Part shown: one piece after another, positions 1 to 5,499 of the stretch
How positions within the stretch are numbered: position 1 is the stretch's first letter
How the letters are laid out: each line of letters opens with the position of its first letter
Source of the DNA: a bacterium UBA6154
GTDB lineage: Bacteria > Actinomycetota > Actinomycetes > S36-B12
Assembly: GCA_002422375.1 (NCBI GenBank)
Contig: DIUQ01000020.1
Span: forward strand, 1-5,564
Length of the DNA stretch: 5,564 nucleotides
Direction of reading: 5' to 3'
Notes under the pieces: generated by a model
Seen by the model: the letters and a program-made list of their open reading frames with translations, nothing else
Database searches by the model: none
Told to the model about the DNA's origin: nothing
Program-made: the position numbers and the translations under genes

Positions 1-95
1 ACCCAAATAGAACTAAGTCGGTCAATGTAGTCGTGCAGCAGGGTGGAAATAACCCGAACCGGGGCCGGTGATTGTGCCGAGGTCTCCAATGCCAC
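1..95 (-). CDS. xseA: Exodeoxyribonuclease VII large subunit, N-terminal fragment (runs off left edge)
   Basis: The first 31 codons of a gene leaving the window to the left. The translation begins (M/V)ALETSAQSPAPVRV and continues ISTLLHDYIDRLSSIWV. This matches the start of XseA proteins, where a P-(W)-PVR-(V/L)-(V/I)-S motif precedes the N-terminal OB-fold and a segment ending in IWVEGQ. Exonuclease VII (XseA with XseB) degrades single-stranded DNA in both directions and acts in mismatch repair and crosslink processing. The GTG at 95 follows an in-frame TGA at 98-96, so no earlier start is possible; the in-frame TTG at 89 is a weaker alternative. There is no Shine-Dalgarno; a -10-like TAGGCT ends six bases upstream, suggesting leaderless translation. 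xseA beside ispH is a common actinobacterial arrangement (family knowledge), and xseB would be expected beyond the edge. Only the N-terminus is visible, so the call rests on a short match plus context. Confidence 0.8.
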   Translation of the reverse strand, partial: MALETSAQSPAPVRVISTLLHDYIDRLSSIW

Positions 96-101
96 TCACG
101 C

Positions 102-107
102 AGCCTA
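102..107 (-). promoter_or_regulatory. Putative -10 element of xseA (leaderless)
   Basis: TAGGCT read on the minus strand fits the actinobacterial TANNNT -10 consensus and ends six bases before the xseA GTG, so transcription would start at or next to the start codon. No clear -35 is seen. A -35 at 17-base spacing would fall at about 125-130 and touch the ispH -10. Confidence 0.6.
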
Positions 108-131
108 AGCGGGATAGGGGGCCTGCGCTTA
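106..131. repeat. Inverted repeat spanning the xseA/ispH divergent promoters
   Basis: TAAGCG (106-111) and CGCTTA (126-131) are perfect inverted arms separated by 14 bases. The symmetry centre at 118.5 is also the centre between the two -10 hexamers (102-107 and 130-135). Each arm therefore holds the first TA of one -10 and the likely -35 zone of the opposite promoter. It could simply reflect matched promoters, or be an operator for a dimeric regulator. The sequence alone does not separate these. Confidence 0.55.
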
Positions 132-135
132 CGAT
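130..135 (+). promoter_or_regulatory. Putative -10 element of ispH (leaderless)
   Basis: TACGAT fits TANNNT and ends six bases before the ispH ATG, which has no Shine-Dalgarno. The spacing is the same as on the xseA side. A -35 at 17-base spacing would lie at about 107-112, overlapping the xseA -10, so the two divergent promoters share their footprint. Confidence 0.6.
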
Positions 136-141
136 AGAGCC

Positions 142-1104
142 ATGTCGGAGGCAAAAAAAGTCCTTGTTGCTGCACCTCGCGGATACTGTGCCGGTGTTGA
201 CCGGGCAATCCTGACGGTGGAGAAAGCACTCGACCTCTACGGCGCTCCCGTGTATGTCCGCAAGGAAATTGTGCACAATAAATACGTGGTGGAGTCCCTG
301 CAAGAACGGGGTGTGATTTTTGTCGACGAGGTTGCGGAGGTCCCGGAAGGTTCCACGGTGGTTTTTTCCGCCCATGGCGTTGCCCCCGTTGTACACGCGG
401 AAGCGGCGGAGCGGAATCTGAAGACCATTGATGCCACGTGCCCACTGGTGACCAAGGTTCACTCAGAAGCGCGCCGATTTGCCAATGAAGGTTATGACAT
501 TATTTTGATTGGTCACGACGGACATGAAGAAGTAGTGGGCACAACAGGAGAAGCTCCCGAGGCCATTACCTTGGTGGAAGATCCAGAGGGTGCACGCCAT
601 GTCGAGGTGGAGAATCCCGACAAACTAATTTGGCTGTCACAAACAACTCTGTCAGTAGATGAAACACTGGAGACTGTTGCAGTGCTCAAGGAGCGCTTTC
701 CTGACTTGCAGAGCCCGCCGAGTGACGATATTTGCTACGCAACACAGAATCGGCAAATAGCGGTCAAGGCCATGGCACCGGACTGTGATCTGGTGATTGT
801 CGTGGGATCGGGTAATTCCTCTAACTCTGTTCGACTCGTTGAGGTGGCATTGGATGCTGGAGCTGCCTCTTCCTTCCGGGTGGACAGCTTTCGTGAGTTG
901 CAGGATTCCTGGCTTGATGGCGTGACAACGGTTGGCGTAACCAGCGGTGCCTCCGTCCCAGAGTTATTGGTCGACGAGGTTCTCACGTGGTTGCGTGAAC
1001 GGGAATTCACCACGGTGGAAGAAGTTCGGACAGCAGAGGAAACCCTGATGTTTGCCCTTCCACCGGAACTACGTCGGGACTTAAAGGCTGCCTCAGCGAA
1101 GTGA
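142..1104 (+). CDS. ispH: 4-hydroxy-3-methylbut-2-enyl diphosphate reductase
   Basis: 320 residues, normal for IspH (LytB). It catalyses the last step of the cytosolic MEP pathway, reducing HMBPP to IPP and DMAPP with a [4Fe-4S] cluster. The three cluster cysteines are visible: Cys16 in RGYCAGV, Cys100 in DATCPLV and Cys198 in ICYATQNRQ. Substrate-pocket residues are also present: His45 (EIVHN), His78 (SAHGV), His128 and Glu130 in [11 protein letters not shown] (actinobacteria often have GHEE where E. coli has GHPE), the SQTT stretch near 166-169 and the GSGNSSNS loop at 222-229. The ATG at 142 is the first start after an in-frame TAG at 115-117. It lacks a Shine-Dalgarno and lies six bases after TACGAT, so it is probably leaderless. 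The last 12 bases overlap the end of the convergent membrane-protein gene, with no terminator between them. Nothing suggests loss of function. Confidence 0.98.
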   Translation: MSEAKKVLVAAPRGYCAGVDRAILTVEKALDLYGAPVYVRKEIVHNKYVVESLQERGVIFVDEVAEVPEGSTVVFSAHGVAPVVHAEAAERNLKTIDATCPLVTKVHSEARRFANEGYDIILIGHDGHEEVVGTTGEAPEAITLVEDPEGARHVEVENPDKLIWLSQTTLSVDETLETVAVLKERFPDLQSPPSDDICYATQNRQIAVKAMAPDCDLVIVVGSGNSSNSVRLVEVALDAGAASSFRVDSFRELQDSWLDGVTTVGVTSGASVPELLVDEVLTWLREREFTTVEEVRTAEETLMFALPPELRRDLKAASAK

Positions 1105-1788
1105 GCGACGGCGCAATGCCACGATTGTCAACGCAATAACAGTTGACCCAATAATCCAGAGCCAGTTCTGTCCCAGCACAAAAAACACCTCAATGGCTCG
1201 GTCCAAGATAGATGTGGCTGTGACATTAATTTGCCCCACGGTGATCGCGGTGACAAAGAAGGCAATGGCAGGGGCGTAAATCGCATGAATGTCGTCTGAT
1301 TGTTGAACGGCAATACTGACGAAAAGGGTTGCACCGATGAGCCCGATTCCGGTGAGTGCGCCCGGCTGGCCACCAAATATGAGGACATTGCCCAGCCCAA
1401 ACACGAGAGTGACGCCAATCGTGATGGCATAGACCAGCGGGGCGGTCAGGGATCCAACGACAGCGGCTCGAGAGGTTGTTCGCACCCGAGGTGTTGGCTC
1501 ACGACGATCAGTGTGTTCGCTCACGTCCACAGCGACCACTTTCTCGGGGGTGGGTGCTCCGGAGTGAACGGTCAGGACATCAGTGGAGGCGGTGGTGTCG
1601 CGGGAGAGTGTGCGCAGCTTGCCTGCTTTATTGGCTGGGACGGCCATGAGTGCGTCCTCATGTCCGGTCACACCTTGACTGCGAAAAACCCGTCCTGTTT
1701 CCGAGGGAGTCGCACTGGGTTCCTCGGGTCGGAACAAGGATGCATAGGGATCCTCGGCAGGGGGTAGTTCCTCGTTCACGGGGGTCAC
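1093..1788 (-). CDS. Conserved-position membrane protein, four predicted helices, unknown function (DUF6542-like)
   Basis: 231 residues in two parts. Residues 1-105 are hydrophilic, rich in Pro, Glu, Thr and Ser, and look disordered and cytosolic. Residues 106-226 hold about four hydrophobic segments (109-133, 143-162, 168-186, 205-225), followed by a basic RRRSLR tail. I see no catalytic motif. Many actinobacteria carry a small four-helix protein (DUF6542 type; in mycobacteria a reverse-strand hypothetical gene lies between the ispH homologue and ychF) in this place. Position and topology suggest this is that protein, but I do not recognise a diagnostic motif. It lies 44 bases after rmuC on the same strand, so cotranscription is plausible. 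Start: GTG at 1788 is the first usable start. An alternative GTG at 1779 (228 residues) lies seven bases after TAACGT and would fit the leaderless pattern seen elsewhere in the window. The 3' end overlaps ispH by 12 bases. Confidence 0.8.
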   Translation of the reverse strand: MTPVNEELPPAEDPYASLFRPEEPSATPSETGRVFRSQGVTGHEDALMAVPANKAGKLRTLSRDTTASTDVLTVHSGAPTPEKVVAVDVSEHTDRREPTPRVRTTSRAAVVGSLTAPLVYAITIGVTLVFGLGNVLIFGGQPGALTGIGLIGATLFVSIAVQQSDDIHAIYAPAIAFFVTAITVGQINVTATSILDRAIEVFFVLGQNWLWIIGSTVIALTIVALRRRSLR

Positions 1789-1792
1789 GTTA
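1787..1792 (-). promoter_or_regulatory. Possible -10 element for the membrane-protein gene
   Basis: TAACGT on the minus strand fits TANNNT and ends seven bases before an in-frame GTG at 1779. If real, the annotated GTG at 1788 lies inside the -10 and would not be on this transcript, making 1779 the start. The gene could equally be read from the rmuC transcript. Confidence 0.35.
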
Positions 1793-1832
1793 CTACTTCT
1801 CGGAGTTGTTGAAGGAGAGCACGCAATGCCTA

Positions 1833-2915
1833 TTACTCGTTGACTGCATTGAGTTGTGCGGGGACGTCAGCGACAAAGGAGTCAATTTCCGGCGTATCTG
1901 TCAGACGCTGCTCGTTCTTGTCGGTGCGAACACCGAGATCCGCCAGTTTTTGTCCGGTGGGTCGAACCCGCGTTTCAATGGAGCGAACGGTCTGGTTGTA
2001 ATGGGACACGGCGCCCTGCAGTGACTTACCGAGTTTGCTGAAATGGGTAAAAACAACATCTACCCGGGTATACAGCTCACGGGACAAGTGTGAAATTTCT
2101 AAGGCTTGTTCCAATATCTCGGTGTTCTTCCAACTCATGCCGACACCTCGGAGCAGCGCATACAGGGTGGTGGGTGTCGCCGGAACGATATTGCGGGAGA
2201 ACGCGTAGTCGAGCAGGTCTGGACGTTCCCTTAATGCGGATTCCAACAATGATTCTGATGGGAGAAACATGACGACGAAATCAATGGACTCCGTGAAGTT
2301 CGCTGCGTATGCCTTGCGGCTGAGTTGGTCGATATGGGAAACCACTGCCTTGGCGTGTTCCGACATGAGGCGCTGTTGCTCAACGGTGTCGGCGCACTGC
2401 GCGGCAGCGAGGTAGTTGTCCATGGGGGTTTTAGCGTCCACCACAATGCTGCGCTCCTCAGAGAGCAGCACCTGCAGGTCTGGGCGCAGGGACCCTGACT
2501 CGGTGGCAACGCTGCCTTGTTCTAAGAAGTGGACCCGATCCATCAGGCCAGCAGCTTCTACGAGTCGACGCAGTTCCATTTCCCCCCAGCGACCTCGGGC
2601 GCTGCTCCGATTCAGGACGGAGGTGAGTTGAGCTGCTTGCTGGCGGACATCAGCCACGGAGTTGGTAACGGTTTGTGAGTGATGGGCGAGAGTGGTGAGC
2701 AGTTCAGACTTGAGCGCTGTCGCCGAGGCAACCCCCGCCGCTTGGTTCTGGGTCACTTGGGCATTCATTCGATCAATGGCATGGGAGAGTGAATTCAGCC
2801 CGGATTCCAACTGGGGGAGTTGTGAATCAGTGGCGCGCCCCTTCCCGAGGAAGAAACCCACCACGAGACCCAGGGCGAGAAGAAGCACAGCGAGTAGCGC
2901 AGTCATGACGTCCAT
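1833..2915 (-). CDS. rmuC: DNA recombination protein RmuC homologue
   Basis: 360 residues. Order: a transmembrane anchor at 5-24, a polar helical and probably coiled-coil segment at about 30-105, then the conserved RmuC domain with RGRWGE (107-112), LRPDLQV (143-149) and IVVDAKTP (157-164). The PD...DAK residues fit a PD-(D/E)XK nuclease-like core. Conserved downstream blocks are VMFLPSES (215-222), NIVPATPTTLYALLR (242-256) and W-x-NTEILEQA (262-271). In E. coli, RmuC limits inversions at short inverted repeats; the biochemical activity is not well defined. The frame stays open upstream into ychF, but that part overlaps the ychF start antisense and shows no RmuC similarity, so I chose the ATG at 2915 just before the membrane anchor. 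An ATG at 2906 (357 residues) is almost as good. Neither has a convincing Shine-Dalgarno. The gene diverges from ychF and precedes the membrane-protein gene. Confidence 0.92.
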   Translation of the reverse strand: MDVMTALLAVLLLALGLVVGFFLGKGRATDSQLPQLESGLNSLSHAIDRMNAQVTQNQAAGVASATALKSELLTTLAHHSQTVTNSVADVRQQAAQLTSVLNRSSARGRWGEMELRRLVEAAGLMDRVHFLEQGSVATESGSLRPDLQVLLSEERSIVVDAKTPMDNYLAAAQCADTVEQQRLMSEHAKAVVSHIDQLSRKAYAANFTESIDFVVMFLPSESLLESALRERPDLLDYAFSRNIVPATPTTLYALLRGVGMSWKNTEILEQALEISHLSRELYTRVDVVFTHFSKLGKSLQGAVSHYNQTVRSIETRVRPTGQKLADLGVRTDKNEQRLTDTPEIDSFVADVPAQLNAVNE

Positions 2916-2995
2916 GAATTCATGGTGACACGGATGACCGACATTCCCCGTACACAACACAGCCCCCTGACCACGTCCCTCGGTAAAAGGAGCGC

Positions 2996-3001
2996 AATCT
3001 A
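2996..3001 (-). promoter_or_regulatory. Candidate -10 element for rmuC
   Basis: TAGATT on the minus strand shares the TCTAGA palindrome with the opposing ychF -10. It would give a 5' leader of roughly 75 bases before the rmuC ATG. It is the only TANNNT I found upstream of rmuC, but no -35 is clear and the long leader differs from the other genes here. Tentative. Confidence 0.3.
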
Positions 3002-3005
3002 GACT
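3000..3005 (+). promoter_or_regulatory. Putative -10 element of ychF (leaderless)
   Basis: TAGACT fits TANNNT and ends seven bases before the ychF GTG. A purine-rich AAAAGGAG at 2985-2992 is 20 bases from the GTG, too far to act as a Shine-Dalgarno, and no in-frame start codon lies nearer to it. Confidence 0.55.
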
Positions 3006-3012
3006 CGCCGGC

Positions 3013-4086
3013 GTGGGATTAACTCTGGGAATTGTCGGATTGCCAAATGTGGGCAAGTCAACGCTGTTTAATGCACTGACAAAGAACAATGTTTTGGCGG
3101 CTAACTACCCCTTTGCCACGATTGAGCCGAACACTGGTGTTGTCGGTGTTCCTGATCCCCGATTAGAAACGTTGGCCGGAATCTTTGGTTCGGAGAAAAT
3201 CATTCCGGCGAGCGTCATGTTCGTGGATATTGCCGGAATCGTGAAAGGCGCCTCTGAAGGCGCGGGCCTGGGCAATAAGTTCCTTGCCAATATTCGCGAG
3301 TCAGATGCCATCTGCCAGGTACTCCGGGCGTTCACTGACGACGACGTTGTACACGTCGAAGGTCGGGTATCGCCGAAAGAGGACATGGAGACCATTAATA
3401 CAGAGTTGATCTTGGCGGACATGCAAACACTCGAAAAAGCGCTACCGCGTCTACAGAAGGAAGTCCGCCTCGACAAGTCCAAGGCTGCAGTGCTGGAAGC
3501 TGCCGAAGCAGCGCAGGAAATTTTGAACAGCGGTAAGACACTGTTCAGCGCAGGCTTTGATGCAACACCTATTCGCGAGCTGTTCCTGTTGACCGCAAAG
3601 CCTTTTGTATACGTGGTCAATGCGGACGAGAATGAACTGTCAGATGACAACTTTAAAAAGGAAATGCGCGAGCTGGTGGCACCTGCTGAGGTTGTTTTCC
3701 TCGACGCCAAGATCGAATCAGAGTTGGTCGAGTTATCTGACGAGGAAGCACTCGAACTTCTGCAATCTGTTGGTCAAGAGGAATCGGGTTTGCATGCACT
3801 CGCGCGCGTTGGCTTCAACACCCTCGGTTTACAGACCTACCTGACAGCAGGACCAAAAGAGGCTCGTGCTTGGACTATTCCCAAAAACGCAACAGCTCCT
3901 GAAGCGGCCGGTGTTATTCATACCGATTTCCAAAAGGGTTTCATTAAAGCTGAAGTCGTGTCATTCGATGACCTCGTAGCAGCCGGCTCCATGCAGGAAG
4001 CAAAAGCTAAGGGGAAAGTCCGAATTGAGGGCAAGGACTACGTCATGGTGGACGGCGATGTTGTCGAATTCCGTTTCAATGTCTAA
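3013..4086 (+). CDS. ychF: Redox-regulated, ribosome-associated ATPase YchF (OLA1/Obg family)
   Basis: 357 residues, close to the usual ~360. The N-terminal G domain has a Walker A at 9-17 (GLPNVGKST), switch I at FATIEPN (34-40) and the G3 motif DIAGIVKGA (72-80). The G4 position reads NADE (203-206) where canonical GTPases have NKxD, which in YchF goes with ATP preference over GTP. A helical, coiled-coil-like insertion lies at about 125-200, and the C-terminal TGS domain starts near 273 (LQTYLTAGPKEARAW) and runs to the end. YchF binds ribosomes and acts in stress responses and translation control. The GTG at 3013 is the first start codon after an in-frame TGA at 2968-2970. It matches the family N-terminus (M-x-LT-x-GIVGLPNVGKS) and sits seven bases after TAGACT with no Shine-Dalgarno, so it is probably leaderless. 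It diverges from rmuC and is followed after 27 bases by the SRPBCC gene. Confidence 0.97.
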   Translation: MGLTLGIVGLPNVGKSTLFNALTKNNVLAANYPFATIEPNTGVVGVPDPRLETLAGIFGSEKIIPASVMFVDIAGIVKGASEGAGLGNKFLANIRESDAICQVLRAFTDDDVVHVEGRVSPKEDMETINTELILADMQTLEKALPRLQKEVRLDKSKAAVLEAAEAAQEILNSGKTLFSAGFDATPIRELFLLTAKPFVYVVNADENELSDDNFKKEMRELVAPAEVVFLDAKIESELVELSDEEALELLQSVGQEESGLHALARVGFNTLGLQTYLTAGPKEARAWTIPKNATAPEAAGVIHTDFQKGFIKAEVVSFDDLVAAGSMQEAKAKGKVRIEGKDYVMVDGDVVEFRFNV

Positions 4087-4090
4087 GAAG

Positions 4091-4099
4091 TTATCCACA
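4091..4099 (+). promoter_or_regulatory. Perfect DnaA-box sequence
   Basis: TTATCCACA matches the classic high-affinity DnaA box exactly and lies in the 27-base gap between ychF and the SRPBCC gene. It is a single copy with no AT-rich unwinding region, so it is not an origin. It might be a DnaA-binding or titration site or a chance match. Confidence 0.4.
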
Positions 4100-4102
4100 T
4101 CC

Positions 4103-4109
4103 AAGGAGG
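4103..4109 (+). promoter_or_regulatory. Strong Shine-Dalgarno of the SRPBCC gene
   Basis: AAGGAGG lies four bases before the ATG at 4114 and fixes that start. It is the only strong ribosome binding site in the window, as expected for a gene inside a transcript rather than at its leaderless 5' end. Confidence 0.85.
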
Positions 4110-4113
4110 CATC

Positions 4114-4584
4114 ATGAGCGACCAACCTGCCTACAGCGTTGAACGGGAGATCGATATTCCGGTTGACATTCTCTGGGCCGCGTGGACTGATCCCGAAGCA
4201 CTCGAAGCGTGGTATCACATGGTGGGACACACGGTGGTTCCAGGATCGGTGCATTCTGATGCGGTTCCTGGTGGTTTGTGGACAGTTGCGATCAATGTCC
4301 CAGAGTTAGATTTCGTTGCCTACTTCTACGGTCAGTACACCACGATTGTTGAGAATGCACGCCTCGAGCACACATTGCATTACACCGAGTCGGCAGACGA
4401 ATTCGCCGCACGGGATTTCTCCACGGAGAGTCATCAGATTGTCATTGAGTTTGAGTCCCGTGACTTCCGTAGCTGGGTGAAGTTCAGCCAATTCGGTGAC
4501 CTACCTGAGAAAGATGCAATTCAAGCGCAGGCTGGCATGGAGAGTTATTTCGATTCGCTCGAAACCTACTTAAGCATCTCCTAG
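4114..4584 (+). CDS. SRPBCC / AHSA1-like START-domain protein
   Basis: 156 residues forming a single SRPBCC (START/Bet v 1-like) helix-grip fold of the AHSA1 type. Features seen: an opening strand with REIDIPVDILWAAWTDPEAL (11-30) and W33 in the short helices; the strand GGLWTVAI (53-60); GQYTTIVENARLEHTL (73-88), where family members carry G-x-y-x-x-i-x-P-x-x-r-l-x-x-t; and a long C-terminal helix QAGMESYFDSLETYLS (139-154). The family binds hydrophobic ligands or acts as small accessory proteins, and a specific ligand cannot be told from sequence. It has no signal peptide or membrane segment, so it is probably cytosolic. The gap after ychF is 27 bases with no terminator, so the two are likely cotranscribed. 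Its 3' end overlaps the convergent ACT-GNAT gene by 15 bases. No link in function to YchF is established. Confidence 0.88.
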   Translation: MSDQPAYSVEREIDIPVDILWAAWTDPEALEAWYHMVGHTVVPGSVHSDAVPGGLWTVAINVPELDFVAYFYGQYTTIVENARLEHTLHYTESADEFAARDFSTESHQIVIEFESRDFRSWVKFSQFGDLPEKDAIQAQAGMESYFDSLETYLSIS

Positions 4585-5424
4585 TTGGAGTAACCACCAG
4601 ATCGAATCCTCGTGACGGGATACTTCACGGAAGTTGTTCTTAATAAGAATTCTCTGGCTGGGGACGTTGGATATCAATGTGTCCGCGCACAAGTTGTTCA
4701 TTCCACGTTGACGGGCAATGTCGATCAGCGCACCCAGTGCTTCCGATCCATATCCGTGCCCTTGCATGGACGGAGCAAGTCCGTAGCCAATTTCCATGGC
4801 GGCGAAGTCGGCTGTTGTTTGTTCACCTTTAAAACCAATGCCACCGATAGCCTCACCGGTCGAGCGCAGGCGGATTTGAAAGAGGTGATTCGGCTCACCG
4901 GATTCACGAGCGAGACGTGAAATGAGGACATCTCCTTCAGTTGGATAATCAGCAACCCACAGTGCGTCCTCACGGACACCGTCCGCGATACTCGCTAGTT
5001 CAGTGTTTTGATTAGTGAGAATCAGCCGCTGGGAATAGTGAAGGGGTTCTATTACGTGAATCCCTGCCGCGCGCCAGGCCTGAATGGCCTGTTCCGTCTG
5101 AGTCAGTGCAATAAGTATGTAGTCGGTATCGAATGTGCTGATCACGAAAATTCCCAACCCGGCGTGGGCAATGGGTTGGGAAATGCGGGAGACAATCCCG
5201 GTGAGGGAGAACTCCATGGTGCCAGCCACGCGGAAAGCCACCCAGTCGTCCTGGCGCTGGAGGATCCCGGTTGCCGGTGCGCTGTCGGTGGAGCAGACGA
5301 GGGAAAGTTCATCTGTAGTGTGAGACAGGGTCCAGAATTCCGCATCCCGCGGGGGTGCAGGAATGGGAGATTGCGGGTCGAGTTTGATCACCGAATAGCG
5401 CTCGGCTTGCCGGATCAAGTGCAC
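4570..5424 (-). CDS. ACT domain (COG3603/ACT_7 type) fused to GNAT N-acetyltransferase
   Basis: 284 residues in two domains. Residues 1-125 resemble the stand-alone COG3603 ACT proteins (relatives of CASTOR amino-acid sensors): YSVIKLDP (10-17), FWTLSHTTDELSLVC (30-44), VAFRVAGTMEFSLTGI (62-77) and the signature GIFVISTFDTDYILI (91-105). ACT domains usually bind amino acids or other small ligands. Residues 130-284 are a RimJ/RimL-like GNAT domain with the acetyl-CoA motif A at EIGYGLAPSMQGHGYGSEAL (211-230; Q221-G-x-G-Y-G loop) and motif B at ISNVPSQRILIKNNF (251-265). Likely role: acetylation of an amine on a small molecule or protein, with the ACT part as sensor; this is inference and the substrate is unknown. 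The frame has a stop at 5472-5470 and no start before the GTG at 5424, which lies five bases after TACAGT and lacks a Shine-Dalgarno. It diverges from typA. Confidence 0.88.
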   Translation of the reverse strand: MHLIRQAERYSVIKLDPQSPIPAPPRDAEFWTLSHTTDELSLVCSTDSAPATGILQRQDDWVAFRVAGTMEFSLTGIVSRISQPIAHAGLGIFVISTFDTDYILIALTQTEQAIQAWRAAGIHVIEPLHYSQRLILTNQNTELASIADGVREDALWVADYPTEGDVLISRLARESGEPNHLFQIRLRSTGEAIGGIGFKGEQTTADFAAMEIGYGLAPSMQGHGYGSEALGALIDIARQRGMNNLCADTLISNVPSQRILIKNNFREVSRHEDSIWWLLQLGDA

Positions 5425-5429
5425 ACCGG

Positions 5430-5435
5430 ACTGTA
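5430..5435 (-). promoter_or_regulatory. Putative -10 element of the ACT-GNAT gene (leaderless)
   Basis: TACAGT on the minus strand fits TANNNT and ends five bases before the GTG at 5424. The bases CGC lie just upstream of it, as for other promoters here. No -35 is clear. Confidence 0.5.
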
Positions 5436-5487
5436 GCGCCCACGCCCTGCTGACCGACCCGTATGAAGGTCACAGCTGACGCACGCC

Positions 5488-5493
5488 TAGTCT
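5488..5493 (+). promoter_or_regulatory. Putative -10 element of typA (leaderless)
   Basis: TAGTCT fits TANNNT and ends six bases before the typA GTG. Its first three bases are the in-frame TAG that rules out any earlier start. The preceding CGCC resembles the CGCT before the xseA and ispH -10 elements. The 75-base gap shared with the ACT-GNAT gene holds both promoters and nothing else I can support. Confidence 0.55.
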
Positions 5494-5499
5494 CAGCTA

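Noticed and set aside
22..462. A 146-codon minus-strand frame covering the ispH start and xseA region.
   Set aside because: It is antisense to conserved ispH codons and out of frame with the recognisable xseA start, with no domain similarity.
1300..1767. A 155-codon plus-strand frame opposite the membrane-protein gene.
   Set aside because: The minus-strand frame has a clear disordered-tail plus membrane-helix organisation and the expected gene position. The plus frame is Gly/Cys-rich with no domain and no ribosome binding site.
2985..2992. AAAAGGAG as a possible Shine-Dalgarno for ychF.
   Set aside because: It is 20 bases from the GTG at 3013 and no in-frame ATG, GTG or TTG lies between it and that GTG.
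2916..3089. The rmuC reading frame stays open for 58 more codons upstream, into ychF antisense.
   Set aside because: This part overlaps the conserved ychF start on the other strand, shows no RmuC similarity, and would place residues before a typical N-terminal membrane anchor. It is taken as chance openness.
3105..3710. A 201-codon open frame antisense to ychF.
   Set aside because: It lies wholly opposite a highly conserved coding region, is Ser/Thr-rich with no recognisable domain, and has no start signal. It is a mirror of ychF codon usage.
5463..5465. ATG upstream of typA as an alternative start.
   Set aside because: It is not in the typA frame (37 bases before the GTG), and the typA frame has a TAG at 5488-5490.
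5469..5480. Short inverted repeat GTCA-CAGC-TGAC upstream of typA.
   Set aside because: Four-base arms are expected by chance, the embedded CAGCTG has a different centre, and there is no second copy. Too weak to call an operator.
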